A stretch of 64,000 nt of DNA from Cenococcum geophilum 1.58 (GCA_001692895.1 KV748180.1:1916195-1980194); one strand, 5' to 3'. Shown: positions 45,800-57,176, numbered from the stretch's first letter. Program-made: numbers and translations. Notes: a model not told the origin generated them from the letters alone.

Positions 45800-47360
45800 A
45801 TTTTTAACGTTTCTTATACTTTGGCGAAACTTATTATATACCTCCTTTTACTTATTAAGAGAATACCTAGTTAACTAGTAATTCGGTTTCTTATAAACGT
45901 AGTACTTTTTTTAGCGATTACTTTAAAATAAACCTCTATAAGGGCCTCCACCTTTACCTTATAGTCGTTAATTATACCCTCTACTATATTATCTACCTCG
46001 GCCACTATATATTTAATTAGTTTAGTTATAATTATATTAGTCGGGCGGGTTAATTAAAGTAGGTTAGAGTTAGGCGTTAAATTACTATACTTTTTAAGAG
46101 TGTAGAGCGGTGCTAATAGAAGATCTTAATTAAGTACATACTCCTTTATAAGTATTTATAGGATTAAAGAGTATAAGGTTGCATTCTTTAACGCCTCGGC
46201 ATACGCTAATAACTTAATTATATAGGCTAAAATCCTCTTAATATAATTCGGATAAACCACGCTAAATTATTTAAAGTTAATTAAAGAGCTTTTAAAGATA
46301 ATTAAGCCGGGGGATACCTGGGTTTATAGTAATAATCCTTAAAAAGGTAGTCTCTCTCCATTCTAATATATACTACTACTTATTCTCTTCTGTTTTAAAA
46401 TGGCATCTTGACTTATATATTATGCGGTTAAAATGATATCCTTTTCCTGCTAAATAATTATAATAGAAGGTACTAGCTTAGCCCTTAAGCATAACGGAAT
46501 AGGCGTTATAGTATTAATTAGACTCTATTCCTACCTTTTAGCAACAGTTATAGAAGATACGTAGTTTTAAATTAAGAATATTATATAATTCCCCACTAAA
46601 CTTCTTCTCCTAATCCGAGTAGAGCTTCGTAAGCTCTATAAGCAATTTTAAACTGCCTCTAATTTAAGATTAAGATAAAAAAGGTGGGGGTTGCATTATA
46701 GGCTGTAGTAGGGACATAGGTCTGGTTGGTAGAGTCTAAGGGTTGTTAAATCGCGAAGCAATAGGATCCTGTGTCTGCTCTCATTAGGGTATAGTATCTA
46801 ACGTCGAGGTTATAGGTTAAATTGGATATAGAGGAGTTAAAGGTAAAGGTAGGTTCGTCTTTAGAGGTATATTGCTTAGGTTCCATCGTGAGTTAAGCTT
46901 CCTTATAGTGCGTAGTTGGTGCTTAATCTCTTATGGAGTTTATTCGTGCTCTTCTTTTGCGTTAATAACCTACTCCTAAATATTATCTCTAATAGTACCC
47001 CCATCCATTAGTATAAACACTCTATACTCCCGTAAGAAGTTACGGAAGTTTTATATAATATCCTTCTTTATAGGAGTCTATATTTCCTTTATCTATTTAA
47101 TAAAGTCCTCCTTTATATAATACTATAGCATAATATCGTTATATTTGCTGTCTTTATAGTGTGCTATACGGTATAATAAGAATCCGTTTAAGTCCTGTTG
47201 CTTAGCGTTTATAAAGTTAATTATATTAGTATTCCATGTTTCCGGGTTAATATTCTTCTTATACTTCTTTAGATAGGTTAACGCTATAGTAGGTGCAGAA
47301 TTGACGGGGTATTATACGTCGAAGGTAGATAGGATTTTCGGTTTTGTAGGATCTCGTAGG
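45800..47360 (-). pseudogene. Copia F gag relic
   Basis: The N-terminal block on the minus strand at 46930-47360 (DLNGFLLYRIAHYKDSKYN, FRNFLREYRVFILMDGGTI) is shared with element E. A second block at about 46300-46640 (LYNILNLKLRIFYNCC, HFKTEENKQQYILEWRET) matches the usual gag region of fungal copia elements. From 45800 to 46300 the frame passes toward protease. It is strongly interrupted. The first block is separated from the second by about 250 bp without clear frame (46680-46930). Confidence 0.7.
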
Positions 47361-47703
47361 TTTACTATTAAGAGGTAGGCAATTTGAGATATTATTTGAC
47401 GCGTTTTAGACGTCGTTTAACGCGTTTTGGATGTTAACTTAGGACTATAGGTTTAGTAACACTTCTGACCTAAAGTACTTAACTAAATCTTTATAAACGT
47501 AGTTGTTCTATATAATAGACGCAACTTAGTATCTCCTAGTACTTAGTAACACTTCTATTACTAGTTTTCCGCAAGTCTAAGGTAGTATAGTGTCGCTAGG
47601 ATCCATTCCATGTAAGCGCATATAGCACCCCTATATAAAACTATCTCTTCTATTTAAAAACCTAGCAGCTCTATAGTTAACTATATATTTAACCACTAAT
47701 TAG

Positions 47704-47869
47704 TATTAGTTAAATAGGGTAACTCACTAATAACGACTACTTGAGTAGGTTATAGTGATGTTGGTTAATAAAGCTTATTTATTAGAATGAGGGAGGGCGA
47801 GGAGCCTAAGACTCCTCGCCACGCTAGTGCCGCGGCGTCATGTAACGACCGCTTGCCTTATTCCCGACA
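47704..47869 (-). repeat. 5' LTR of copia F
   Basis: This is 166 bp, ends ATTCCCGACA, followed by the duplication CTTTA and the resumption of copy C RT. Confidence 0.92.
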
Positions 47870-47874
47870 CTTTA

Positions 47875-48930
47875 TATTCTTCCTTAGTTATTAAGTAAAT
47901 AATAATAATATTAAAATATACTATAACAAATTAATTTAAGTATTCTCCTAATATATTATTAATACGCTTTTAGAACGTTACTAGTGCGTTTATAAGCCTA
48001 AATTGTATAACTAATAGTTTATATAGCCCTTCTATTAACCTAAAGGCTAACTTTTATTTATTGCCTTCTTTAATCCTAATCTAATAGTACGCCTATCTTA
48101 GATCTATCTTTATAAAGATTTACATATTACCTATTCTGTCTTAAATTTCGCTAATTAAGGGTAAAGGATATCTATCCTTCCTAGTAATGCTATTTAACTA
48201 TTTATAGTTAATATATAGCCTTAGTTTGCTATTTTTCTTTAGTACGAACAGTACTAGATAACCCGCTAATAACTGTAATAGTCTAATATATCCCTTTTGT
48301 AAGTTTTCCTAGATAAACTCTTTTAATACTCTACCTTTTTCTTTAGTAAGCTTATAGATTAGAAAGAACCTTAGGCTTATTTCTAGTTTTAATTCTATTT
48401 TATAGCCCTATATTATATATTCTAATAGCTTTTTACTCTTTAGTAACTATAGTTTCTTACTATACTTATAGTATCTCTTTAGTATATAGCCTAATCCTTT
48501 TTCTGTTTCCTTATAGGTCGCTCCTACTTAGTACTATACTAACTTAGCTTATTATTATATTTTACGTTATTAAGTATTTTTAATATTAACCTAACCTATA
48601 ATCTAATTAATTTTTAGATTATATTCCTATAACTAAGGCATTTCTAATACTGCCTTATTATTTCCTAATAGTAATATATTAAAAGACATCTCAATTTATC
48701 TTCCTTTAATAGTTAGCTAAATAGGTCCTATTTTAAGGTTAATAATACCTCCTCCATAGGCTATTGGATCCCCTAAAATTGTTACTAATAGGTAAAAATG
48801 CTCCTTTTTCCTATATAGTAACCCTATCCTTTTAACTGCTACTAGTAATATATAGTTCCTTATTACTCTACTATCTATTAGTACTTTAAACTATTAATCT
48901 TACTATTTAACTTATAAATTTAGGTGTTGT
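47875..48930 (-). pseudogene. Copy C RT N-terminal part and protease relic
   Basis: Minus strand, collinear with A 14600-15640. The RT catalytic block near 47885-47935 has lost both Asp. The KEGLYKPLVI-type block is near 48010-48050 and protease at about 48640-48920. Confidence 0.8.
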
Positions 48931-50559
48931 CCTTAAATTCCTTTAAGGGTTTAAGGCTCTATTACTAGTTCCCTTTAATTTTATAGGCCTCTACTTTTCC
49001 TAATTATTAGCTGTTTAATTTTATTTATACTTAATCCTCTTTTAGTTAATACTTAGTTCACTTCTTATCTTTAATATACTATAAATACGTATTCTCTAGG
49101 TATTCCTACTACTATTATCCGTCTAGGTATTCTTCTATAAGGAATCTTTTTAGCTAAAGTATTAAATCCCCTTAGCTTTGCACTTCTACTAGGTGCTAAC
49201 TATATATATACTTAGCGTTCCTATATTTCGCCTTATCTAGTACTTAATATATTCTTACTAAGTACTTCTAGTTCTTATCTTTAGGTACTCTATATATATT
49301 ATATATATTATCTACGTATATAATCTATACTAATATATATAATATGCTTAGTGTTTTAGGTTAACTCTTAGTTCGTCTTTATTCTTAAGTTTAAACCTTT
49401 CTTATATTAATCTAAGCGTTATAACCTCGTTTATAGGTACTAAGATTCGCCTCTTCTCTAATCCTCTAATTGCTCTTTTAAATCTTTTAATATTATAATT
49501 AAGGCTCCTTTAATATAACTTATAGCCTTTTTTATAATTAAGTGGTTTTAGACAACCTTTTTATCTAGCCATATATAGAAATCTTCCTACTTATCATTAT
49601 ATCGTTGTCTATACTACTTTTAGTATAACTCCTTAAGTATATACGGCTTGTCCGTAAGGAAGTATCTTCTTATTACTACGTTATAATAGCCCTTTATATA
49701 TCGTTCTTCGAACCTAGTTAAAATCCCTAAATCCTCTTTATTTTCTAGTTTAGTAAGCTACTTAGCTTTTAGTATGCCTGCTCTAGGCCTATTAGTAATT
49801 CTTTATACTAGTGCTTTATTTTATATACGTCCTAATATACTAGATCTCTTATCTAGTTTCTAATCTTGCTATGTAATAATTCTTTACTTAAATTCTTCTA
49901 TAGTTTCCTTTAGTTTTCACCTTATAAGTAAATCCTTAAAGTCTTCTTACTTCTTAATCTTGTTAATAGTCCTTATTTATATTTTAAAATCTCAGTCCTA
50001 TAGGATTCTTAATCCTAAGCTTACTTCTATCTTAAGCTTAGCTTCTACCTTAGTCTAACTAGGCTTAGGTATTTGTATTTCATCTTAAGAGTCTTAAATT
50101 TTACTTATCTCGTCTTAAGAGTCTTATACCTATAGGAAACTCTATCCTCAGCTTATTCGCATATCTTTAAACTAAGCTATTACCCTACTCTATTGGTTTT
50201 TATTTATTATAGGTCCTTAGGTATACCTTATCTTATCTTAAGAATCTTAGTTATCTCTTATCTCGTCTTAAGAATCTTAAGCCTTTAGCCTTTTGCCTTT
50301 ATTAAGTGCCGAAGTGGTTTTTATTTTACTTCTTTTACGTCTTATAAAGCGATAGATATCGTGTCTAGTAGGGTTTTAATCCCTACTAATGTTCCCTATT
50401 CTATAGTAGAATTATTTTTTACCTCTAGTATAACATCTCTAAGGTTTATATACTCCTAGTAAGCTACCTTTATTACCTTATTATTATTAAATATTTCGCC
50501 TATATTAAATTTATTATCCTTAATATTTAATCTATAAACTAGTTCGTTAGTTCCTTTAT

Positions 50560-51840
50560 ACTCTAAGAACTTTAGCTCCTATAGCCAATAGCTTACGCTA
50601 TACTTAGCGTCTTTATAAATTTAGTATGCGTTATTATAACAAAATGTAAAACTTTTAATTAAACACTCTTTTGTTCCTTATAGTATACTATTATCCCTTT
50701 ATATATATATACCTTCTGCTAATCTAGTTCCCTTTATTATATAATAACTCTAACTATCTTTATAATCCCTTATAAAATAACCTTATTTCCTGCAATTTAT
50801 ATAAGCTCTATTTTTAAACTACTAACTTTGCTATAGAGTTTACCTAAACGTCTTCTGTTGCTAAGATCCTTAGTTTAGCCTCTACTCCTTAGTCCTATAA
50901 TTACTAGATCCTTAACCTCTAGGTTTTTATAGTTTTTAACTCTATCTCTTATAGGCTTCTTTAATACTACTTAGGTCTATTAGCTCTACGCCATACTATA
51001 GTTTCTAATTTAACTTTAGTTATTACGTATTTTGCGCCTTATATAACTATAGAACTCTATTCTAGCCTTTTTTAGCCTATTCCCTTTAGTAGATCCAATT
51101 ATTAATCTTAATCACTTAATTTATTAGTTCTCTTAGGGTATTTATATCTTCTATTAGGATAATCGCGTCCTAGACTTTAGCCTTAAGTCCCTATTTATAC
51201 TATACTATAAGCGCCTTATTATTTTACTTAACTTATATAGCTAATATCTAGAACTGTGTTATATACTTAATTACTAAGGTTTGTTATATAATATCTTAGA
51301 GTTTTTTTTCCGCTATAGTTACTGCCTCTAGATCTTTAAATATTTATATAAGTTGCTCTATAAACCCCTTTTAGCTTAAGAATATAAACCGTACCTCTTA
51401 ATTGGTGGTTATTATTCCGTTTACTTATATTTCCGTTAGGTAAATTTTAAACTATTTAAGTGCTCTTCCTAATAGAAATAGTCCCGCATATACTATTTGA
51501 TCTATAGGTATTAATAGCTTTACCACTTCTTATATAACTTTAAAGTACATTTATATAAGAAATCCTTTAAGTTTTAATCTTTCTCCTAAGTATCTTTTAA
51601 TTAATAGTAACTTAATCTTTACTACTCCTATTCTATTAACCCTTTCTTCTAGCGCCGCATTATTCGTTATTAATTAGTTAACTATCTCTTATAATTATCT
51701 AACTGTTATAAGTTGCTATAAGTTAGTATCTGCTATACTAGTGTTACCTCCTAACCTTAAAGTAGTTGCCGCCGTTAATATCATTATAATGGCTGTTTTT
51801 AGTAGCATATTATTTAACTTTCTATATTTAATACTATAAC
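50560..51840 (-). pseudogene. Copy C gag relic
   Basis: Minus strand, collinear with A 17500-18760 and B 27560-28820, including the degenerate knuckle near 50750-50810. Between 48930 and 50560 the sequence is the same gag-pol middle region as in A and B, with no readable domain. Confidence 0.7.
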
Positions 51841-51853
51841 TAAGTAGTAATTA

Positions 51854-52277
51854 TATAACGGAACCTTATAGCAAGTACTACAATAGGCTTATTAATAGGC
51901 TAGGTGTATAGGTAATGTAAATTAAAGTTAACAACGTAATAATAACTAGTGGAGTGGTTACCTAATAGATTAACTCTAATTATATTCTAAGAATTACTAT
52001 AAGAAAGGAACTATCTAGGTAGGGACTAAGGGTCCTTAAATACACAACCGTACTCCTATAAAATCCTTCTTATATATAATATACGTATACTCTATCTACT
52101 TTATTACGGATTTTATAGATTTTATAGATTATATAGATTATCCTATATAACCTTAGTTACTATTCCTTGTTATATAGCTCTACCGGCTCTATCCCAGACC
52201 GTGCTTTAATTAACTAACTAGCTTCTTCCGACTTTCTCCCAAGTAGTTATAACATTGTACTTAAAGCGTCCGTAATA
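51854..52277 (-). repeat. 5' LTR of copy C
   Basis: This is 424 bp, ending GCGTCCGTAATA, then the duplication GTAAA and the resumption of D1 at AACTTAAATTGGCCAGGGG. Confidence 0.93.
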
Positions 52278-53117
52278 GTAAACTTAAATTGGCCAGGGGA
52301 CTTCTAGTTTATTTAGTAGTAATAGCAGTATTTTATAAGATGCTTAATTGCCTTAACCTTAACTTTATAGCCTACTTATTAAAGAACCCTAAGCAATTAA
52401 TAAACGGATGGGTGGCTAAAATGACGGTATAATTAGCGTAACTCTAACTTAGTTAAGTGGCTCTAAGTAACACTCTTTTCTAGTTAGTAAAGGAGCAACT
52501 AGGGGTGACCCTACTTGCGTATAATAGGCACCTAATTATCTCCTTAAATAAGTATATTCTTAAGGTTATTAAGCTTAACGCCTAATTAATTTATATCTTT
52601 AATGCAAAATAGAAATAGAGTGTTTGTAGGAATAATATAAAAAGTGATATACCCTAAGGGGGTTTAAACCCTAATTATGCTAAGAGAGATTATAGTACCC
52701 TTGCTAAAACGAATCGTGTGTTAGCCTGCTATTAAATAGTTAATCTAAATAGAGCTATTAAGCTGCTAAAGGGCTTAAACTTAAGGTTCTCCTACTATAA
52801 ATACTTCTGCGGCTCTAGTGTCTGATATAATACTATAGAAGATATTCGCTAAGTATTTGTTATTAAAGGAGAATATAGAACTTTCTTTTAGCTTATTAAA
52901 GATATCTAATTTTATAATAGAATAGAGCGTAAATTAGTTATTAAGAATAGTAATGGTTTATATACTATCTACCTCACTATACTTAGTAAAGTATTAGTTA
53001 AGGGAGTAGTCCTTGATTTCTATATCTATAAGGAGCTGTTTAACCTTATTAACTTTACCCTTAAGATCTTTTACGCCTATATATTAAACTAGGAAGCTTT
53101 AGAAGTAGGCTATAGTA
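52278..53117 (-). pseudogene. Copia D1 pre-integrase and protease relic, truncated
   Basis: It matches F 44950-45790 almost base by base by eye, including the region encoding the zinc-binding pre-integrase and the protease. It stops at GGCTATAGTA, where F continues with ACCTTATAATTTTTAACG. K follows here and D1 does not resume after K. Confidence 0.8.
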
Positions 53118-54866
53118 TAAGGGGTACGGCCGAGTGTAGAATTACATACCAATCGCTTTAAGTTTAGCGTAGATATTCTACCTACTAATTAACTCCCCTG
53201 CATATACAAGGCGGTAAAGCCCTTAACCTTATATTTTTGGTGTTAATTCTTAATAAACGCGTAAACAATACTATAAAATGCCCTCTTACTACGCTAGCGG
53301 CCGCTTATATGGCTTAATTAACACTCCTTATATAATAAAGGCAGCTATAATTACCTTAAGGCTCTTTAAAAAGGATTCTTGGCATAAAATTAAGCGTTAA
53401 ACTGGGGTTAATTACTCTATATGCATTAAGATCTTCTAAAAAGTAGAGGAGGATACTGGGAATTGCAATTTCTATAATATATTAGCTATACTAGATAGAA
53501 CCAAGCACCCTAGGCAACAGCTAAAGGTAAAAAATAGTAGTAAGTTGTCTTACAAGATATGGTAAAACATCCTACGCTTTAAAGACTATTTATTTAAAGA
53601 AGCTACGGCACTAGCTATTACTATAGCTAGCCTCCCTTTATAAAAACTGGGCTATAAACCGCTTGCTAGATTAACTATTAAAAAGATTACTTATAAGCAC
53701 CGGGATCCCCTCTATAATAAGCCAATTATATAGGGAATTAGGCCTTATAAGCTAGCTCTTAATATAAATTAAAAAGACCTAAGATTTAAGCACTATTCTT
53801 AAATTTAAAATACTATTAAACGGACCTAGGGAAATATTATTTTTATCTATTCTAATAAGAGCCCTAAGTAGTTTAGGCTAGGTAAATTTAGGGGAAGAAA
53901 AGCTAGAGTCTCTAGGTCTTAGGGAGCTGATGCTAATAAGTATATGACTTATACGTAAGCCCCCTATTTCTTCTTCTCTTTTTAGGGTATAATATACTTA
54001 GATCTATCTATTCCCCAGCCTTATATTATCTGGGAGCCTAAATCTAATAAGCAGCAGGCTAAATTACAGCGGGAGGTAATTATTAATAATAAGAAGGCTA
54101 AAGAAAGGGCTAAGAAGAAGTAGGAGAATATATTTATTCCTAATACTATAGAATATAATTATATACAGGAGATTAATAATAAGATTGCTAGGGATAATTA
54201 GCGTCTTAAGTAGTAGGGGATTAGGAAAGGAAGATGTTATCTTTATAGGCCTAATTAAGAGTATCTATATAAGGTTTTTATAAGAGGAAAAGGTAAAGGG
54301 ATAGATATAGCTTAGTATATAAACCGTATTCTTAAGCCTCTTCTTTATCTTTACTATATAGTAGTTAAAAAGGCTAATTCTAATAAGGAGGTGTGGTTAA
54401 TTAAGGATAATATAGCTCTGCATAGGTTTGCTTAAAGGAAGCTTTCTTATCTAGCTAAAGAGCTAGGTATTCTCTTTATAGATTATCCTTTTAATTCGCC
54501 TAATTTACACCTAATTAAGCGGTGTTTTAGGAGATTAAACTATAAGGTTAATATCTATAATTATAATAGCGCTTTAAAGGCTGCTAAGAAGGCAGTAAGA
54601 GAGTAGTTAAGTAAAATATAGAGGGAGGATAAAGATTTAGGTAATTACATCCTCCATTAGGCCTTAAATAATACCTTTCTATTGGTCGCAGAGAAGTATA
54701 AATTAAAGGGTGGAAATAACAACTTCACGGCATAAATTTGTACTTGGTTTGGTGTATTATTATATAGAATTAAATAAGTTGTAGTGGTTTAAATGCGGGT
54801 GCAGCATTTTGGTGTTCGCACCCCTGCGCTTACGTAATGTGATTCTTCACTCGGCCGCACCCCTTG
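53118..54866 (+). mobile_element. Tc1/mariner transposon K
   Basis: 1,749 bp. Ends are inverted repeats of about 29 bp: left TAAGGGGTACGGCCGAGTGT, right (reverse complement) CAAGGGGTGCGGCCGAGTGA. TA dinucleotides flank it at 53116-53117 and 54867-54868. It contains one transposase frame. The right terminus is nearly free of RIP changes while the left has several. Confidence 0.85.
53278..54735 (+). pseudogene. Tc1/mariner transposase of element K
   Basis: ATG 53278 to TAA 54733-54735 stays in one frame of 485 codons with many TAG/TAA codons but no frameshift. The N-terminal part has helix-turn-helix-like LGYKPLARLTIKKITYKH. Catalytic blocks are IFIYSNKSPKQF (first Asp now Asn, about 53850-53885), VWLIKDNIALHRFA (second Asp kept, about 54391-54432) and FNSPNLHLIKRCF (SPDLNPIEHxW pattern with Glu now Lys, about 54492-54530). 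I count 36 residues between the second Asp and the Lys in place of Glu, against 34 in classical Tc1. It would cut and paste the element at TA; inactive here. Confidence 0.82.
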
Positions 54867-54868
54867 TA

Positions 54869-55860
54869 ATAATACAGGGCGCTCCCCCTTGTAATGCCTA
54901 AGTTACGTAGTGCTGCATAGCCGCCAACGGGGCCTGCTGCGTTAATCGATTTCTACAGTATGCAACGCCGAACATCGCCCACCACCAAAATTCTTATAGA
55001 AATTGATGAATCGCGTTACATCCCACCACCCACGTATAATAACCTTGCTGTCGCTATCAGAATCGTGCTTTTGCTTAGCCGGAAATTTTGACATTGTATA
55101 GCCCTGCCCTTTAGTAAACTTATAGATATCATCAAGCACAAGCTTTTGAAACTCGTACAGCTTTAACGGAGGTAGGTTGAGAACTATGGTGGATGGGACA
55201 AATGCGATGTGTTGATTTGAGTATGGGTGCGCACTTTGATTTTCGCGATGCAGAATAATGCTCACGCTAAACCGTATTAAATTTCTGTCCACACCGCTAA
55301 GCTAAATTGAATTTCTGTCCTAATTCTTGAACTCCCCGACTTTGCAGCAATACAATAACCCAACCATAATAGATATTTAAAATCTGAAACCTACGCGCGA
55401 CTTGCCGTGCTTTATTCTACCTTGCCCGCGTGAAAAAATCACTATTACTTACTAGACCTATTTATTTATGTTGTGGTATTTGCATGGCATTTTTGGTGTT
55501 CCTCGCTCAAATTTTCGCCAAGTCCCCGCCGCGTCCACTTAATCCTAACACCCTAACTCGTGTGAGGTGTCGCGACATTTACAGTCGCCATATTTACCGC
55601 AGAGGGCCACGTTAAGGGGACGCAACACTTTTAAATATCGAAGTAGCACGTCTAGCGAAGCTTTACTTAAGGATAGTGTTGCAGGGGAACCTTCCATGGC
55701 GCTTCTATGTCGTTAGCCCATGAAAATCCAGGTTTATGGTCGCAACTAATTGCTGGGTCACTTATTGCACGACCCGCATACCTCGCTTACCCTACTTTTG
55801 TATGGGAAATTCACTTATTGCTCAGCACCAAGTCGGAACCTAACGTTAATTAATTGTTAT
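54869..55860. other. Island of sequence little affected by RIP
   Basis: It has clearly higher GC and normal CpA frequency by eye compared with both sides. There is no LTR, inverted repeat or known element domain. It holds one open frame on the minus strand (54942-55292). The frame at 55430-55615 (plus) gives a short hydrophobic peptide with no recognisable feature and I do not call it. A short direct repeat AATTTCTGTCC is at about 55277 and 55307. It could be single-copy genomic DNA or a recent insertion that RIP has not found. Confidence 0.5.
54942..55292 (-). CDS. Hypothetical protein fragment, 116 codons
   Basis: The minus-strand frame from ATG 55290-55292 to a stop at 54942-54944 reads without interruption. 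Its most protein-like part is AFVPSTIVLNLPPLKLYEFQ, then KLVLDDIYKFTKGQGYTMSK and KQKHDSDSDSKVIIRGWWD. The pattern 'hydrophobic-PPL-x-Y-x-E/F...GQGYTxxK...SDSDSKVI' is loosely like the N-terminal FAR1/WRKY-GCM-type region of fungal MULE transposases, but the following Cys residues are missing. I cannot assign it. No promoter or intron was identified. It may be a chance frame or a gene fragment. Confidence 0.3.
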   Translation of the reverse strand: MDRNLIRFSVSIILHRENQSAHPYSNQHIAFVPSTIVLNLPPLKLYEFQKLVLDDIYKFTKGQGYTMSKFPAKQKHDSDSDSKVIIRGWWDVTRFINFYKNFGGGRCSALHTVEID

Positions 55861-56540
55861 AGTGGTGGTTAAAATGTTATAGGGGGTAGTAAAAAGTTTT
55901 CGCATAGGATGGTAAGATCTCGAAAACCACTACTAACGGTACTCCCTTTATAGTAGATAACTACTATATTCTTTTATTTAACCCTATATAACCCTTATAG
56001 ATATAATATAAAATCTAATATCCTTTAACCCCTAATTAAAAGTATTAATAACCTTATATTAATAAATAAGCAAATATATATAAATAGATAAGCAAATATA
56101 TATAAATAAATAACTAAATATATATAACTAAATAAGCAAATATACGGCCCCTTTTTAACTCCTAGGGCGATCGCCTACGGAGTATATAGTTATTTACCAT
56201 TAACTACTAAATACCTAGTAGCCTGGATTGCGACCTACGGTTTTCCCTATCTCCTTTTATCAGAGTTATAACCCTTAAAAAGGGCCTAGCTAGGGCCTAG
56301 GCATAAAGATACCTAAAGTACATAATATATCCCACTATTAGTACTACAGTAGCTAGAATAGATAAATCCCCCTTATACTTTTAATGGCTTAGGGGGGGAA
56401 GGCAAGGCATATATAGTAATAGTTAACAAGAGATAGTATATAAGGGACGGTTAAGATATAGGAGAAATAATAAGTATACAGCAATTAATTGGCAAGGCCT
56501 AGCTGGGATATAGTAAACCCCAGCTTAAAATAAGCTAGAA
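55861..56540. other. AT-rich stretch without recognisable element
   Basis: It contains a small repeat at 56066-56140 (unit around AAATAAGCAAATATATATA) and otherwise RIP-like sequence. CCTAGGGCGATCGCC (about 56160) and AGGGCCTAGCTAGGGCCTAGG (about 56280) are short palindromic words. I cannot assign it; it may be the upstream part of the LINE relic that follows. Confidence 0.5.
56066..56140. repeat. AT-rich minisatellite, about three copies
   Basis: About three imperfect copies of a 24-26 bp unit (AAATA-GATAAGCAAATATATAT-type) in tandem. Confidence 0.7.
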
Positions 56541-56790
56541 AAGGAAGTAGTGGTTCCTAAAGAGTTTAAAACATCTAAGTAGGAGGACATGTATAGGCCT
56601 ATAGGGCCGCTACTATGTATAAACATAGTAAATTGGGTTTTTTTTTAATCTAACTAAAGTAGCTTATAGAGTTTTTCCTCCCCTAACTACAGGGGTTTTC
56701 TTCCTATAAATATATAAGTTTTCCCCCCTATAATATGGTAGTCTATATAGGCCAGTGGGATCTATATTAGACGTTAATCAAAGAATTATT
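56540..56790 (+). mobile_element. LINE 3'-end relic (diverged Tad-like copy)
   Basis: AGTAGTGGTTCCTAAAGAG (about 56547) and, further on, CCAGTGGGATCTATATTAGACG (about 56752-56775) correspond to CAGCAGTGGTTCCTAAGGAG and GGGATCTAAATCGGACG at 4319 and 4484 of the left LINE. It ends near an ATTATTATTGTA run. So this is a third, more diverged LINE 3' end in plus orientation. The coding part is not recognisable. Confidence 0.55.
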
Positions 56791-57176
56791 ATTGTATAAG
56801 TTATAATATTAAAGCCTTATTTATAACTTATATACTAAAAACTAAACTTAATTAAATATTAATATAACTTACTTAATAATATAGCTAGAAAGTTCTAAAT
56901 ATACCTTAAATCTTTATTATTATTATATAAAAAATAACTAAAGTTTAAAAGAGTACTTTTTAAACTTAATTTTTAGTATATATATATTAAATATTTATAA
57001 AATAAATATTATAAAAAGATAAATTTAGTATTTAATAAGCCAGATTTAAATTTTTATATAAATATCTATAATTGTTATTAAGCTATAAGTATTTAAAAAA
57101 GACGTATTTTGGTGTTTTTTGGTGTATTTTAGCCGTGCATTGAGTGGGACCGTGCACGGAACGGGGAGAACTCCTA
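56791..57176. other. Extremely AT-rich gap
   Basis: 56791-57095 is nearly all A and T with no feature. 57096-57176 becomes GC-richer with GGTGTATTTTAGCCGTGCA and GGACCGTGCACGGAACGG (contains the palindrome CCGTGCACGG). Nothing coding is seen. Confidence 0.6.

Larger units (their letters stand above)
39246..47869 (-). mobile_element. Ty1/copia element F (complete outline, interrupted by G)
   Basis: LTRs 39246-39411 (3') and 47704-47869 (5'), 166 bp each, end ATTCCCGACA. The duplication CTTTA is at 39241-39245 and 47870-47874. Without G the element is 6.1 kb. The minus strand encodes gag, protease, pre-integrase, integrase, RT and RNase H in that order, so it is copia. It is interrupted throughout by TAA/TAG. 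F is the best reference in this window for the truncated D1 and for the derivative E. It is inserted within the RT of copy C. Confidence 0.93.
32882..52277 (-). mobile_element. Ty3/gypsy chromovirus copy C (complete, interrupted by E, a solo LTR and F)
   Basis: LTRs are 32882-33305 and 51854-52277 (424 bp each), beginning TATAACGG and ending CCGTAATA. The duplication GTAAA is at 32877-32881 and 52278-52282. The plain F copy at the matching site (AAGGGTGAACTTAAATCGGCC, about 44949) shows the empty target. Own segments are 33306-34508, 37286-37912, 38064-39245 and 47875-51853. With insertions removed it is about 7.8 kb. Minus-strand gene order is as in A. It has the same LTR variant as B. Confidence 0.93.
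20713..53117 (-). mobile_element. Ty1/copia element D1, truncated at both ends and split into pieces
   Basis: This is a minus-strand copia element in segments 20713-21641, 29267-30864, 32418-32881 and 52278-53117. They are separated by B, H and C. Joined, the segments match copy F piece for piece: 3' LTR fragment, 3' UTR, RNase H, RT, integrase, pre-integrase and protease. Every junction except the outer ones carries a target duplication. The 3' LTR is cut to about 85 bp on the left. The right end stops at 53117, inside the gag-protease region, where Tc1 element K begins. The sequence beyond K does not resume D1. Integrase precedes RT in the coding order, which defines copia. Confidence 0.88.

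Noticed and set aside
55430-55615. Short plus-strand frame with a hydrophobic start, like a signal peptide
   Set aside because: Only 61 codons, no known pattern and no supporting context. Left as unassigned.
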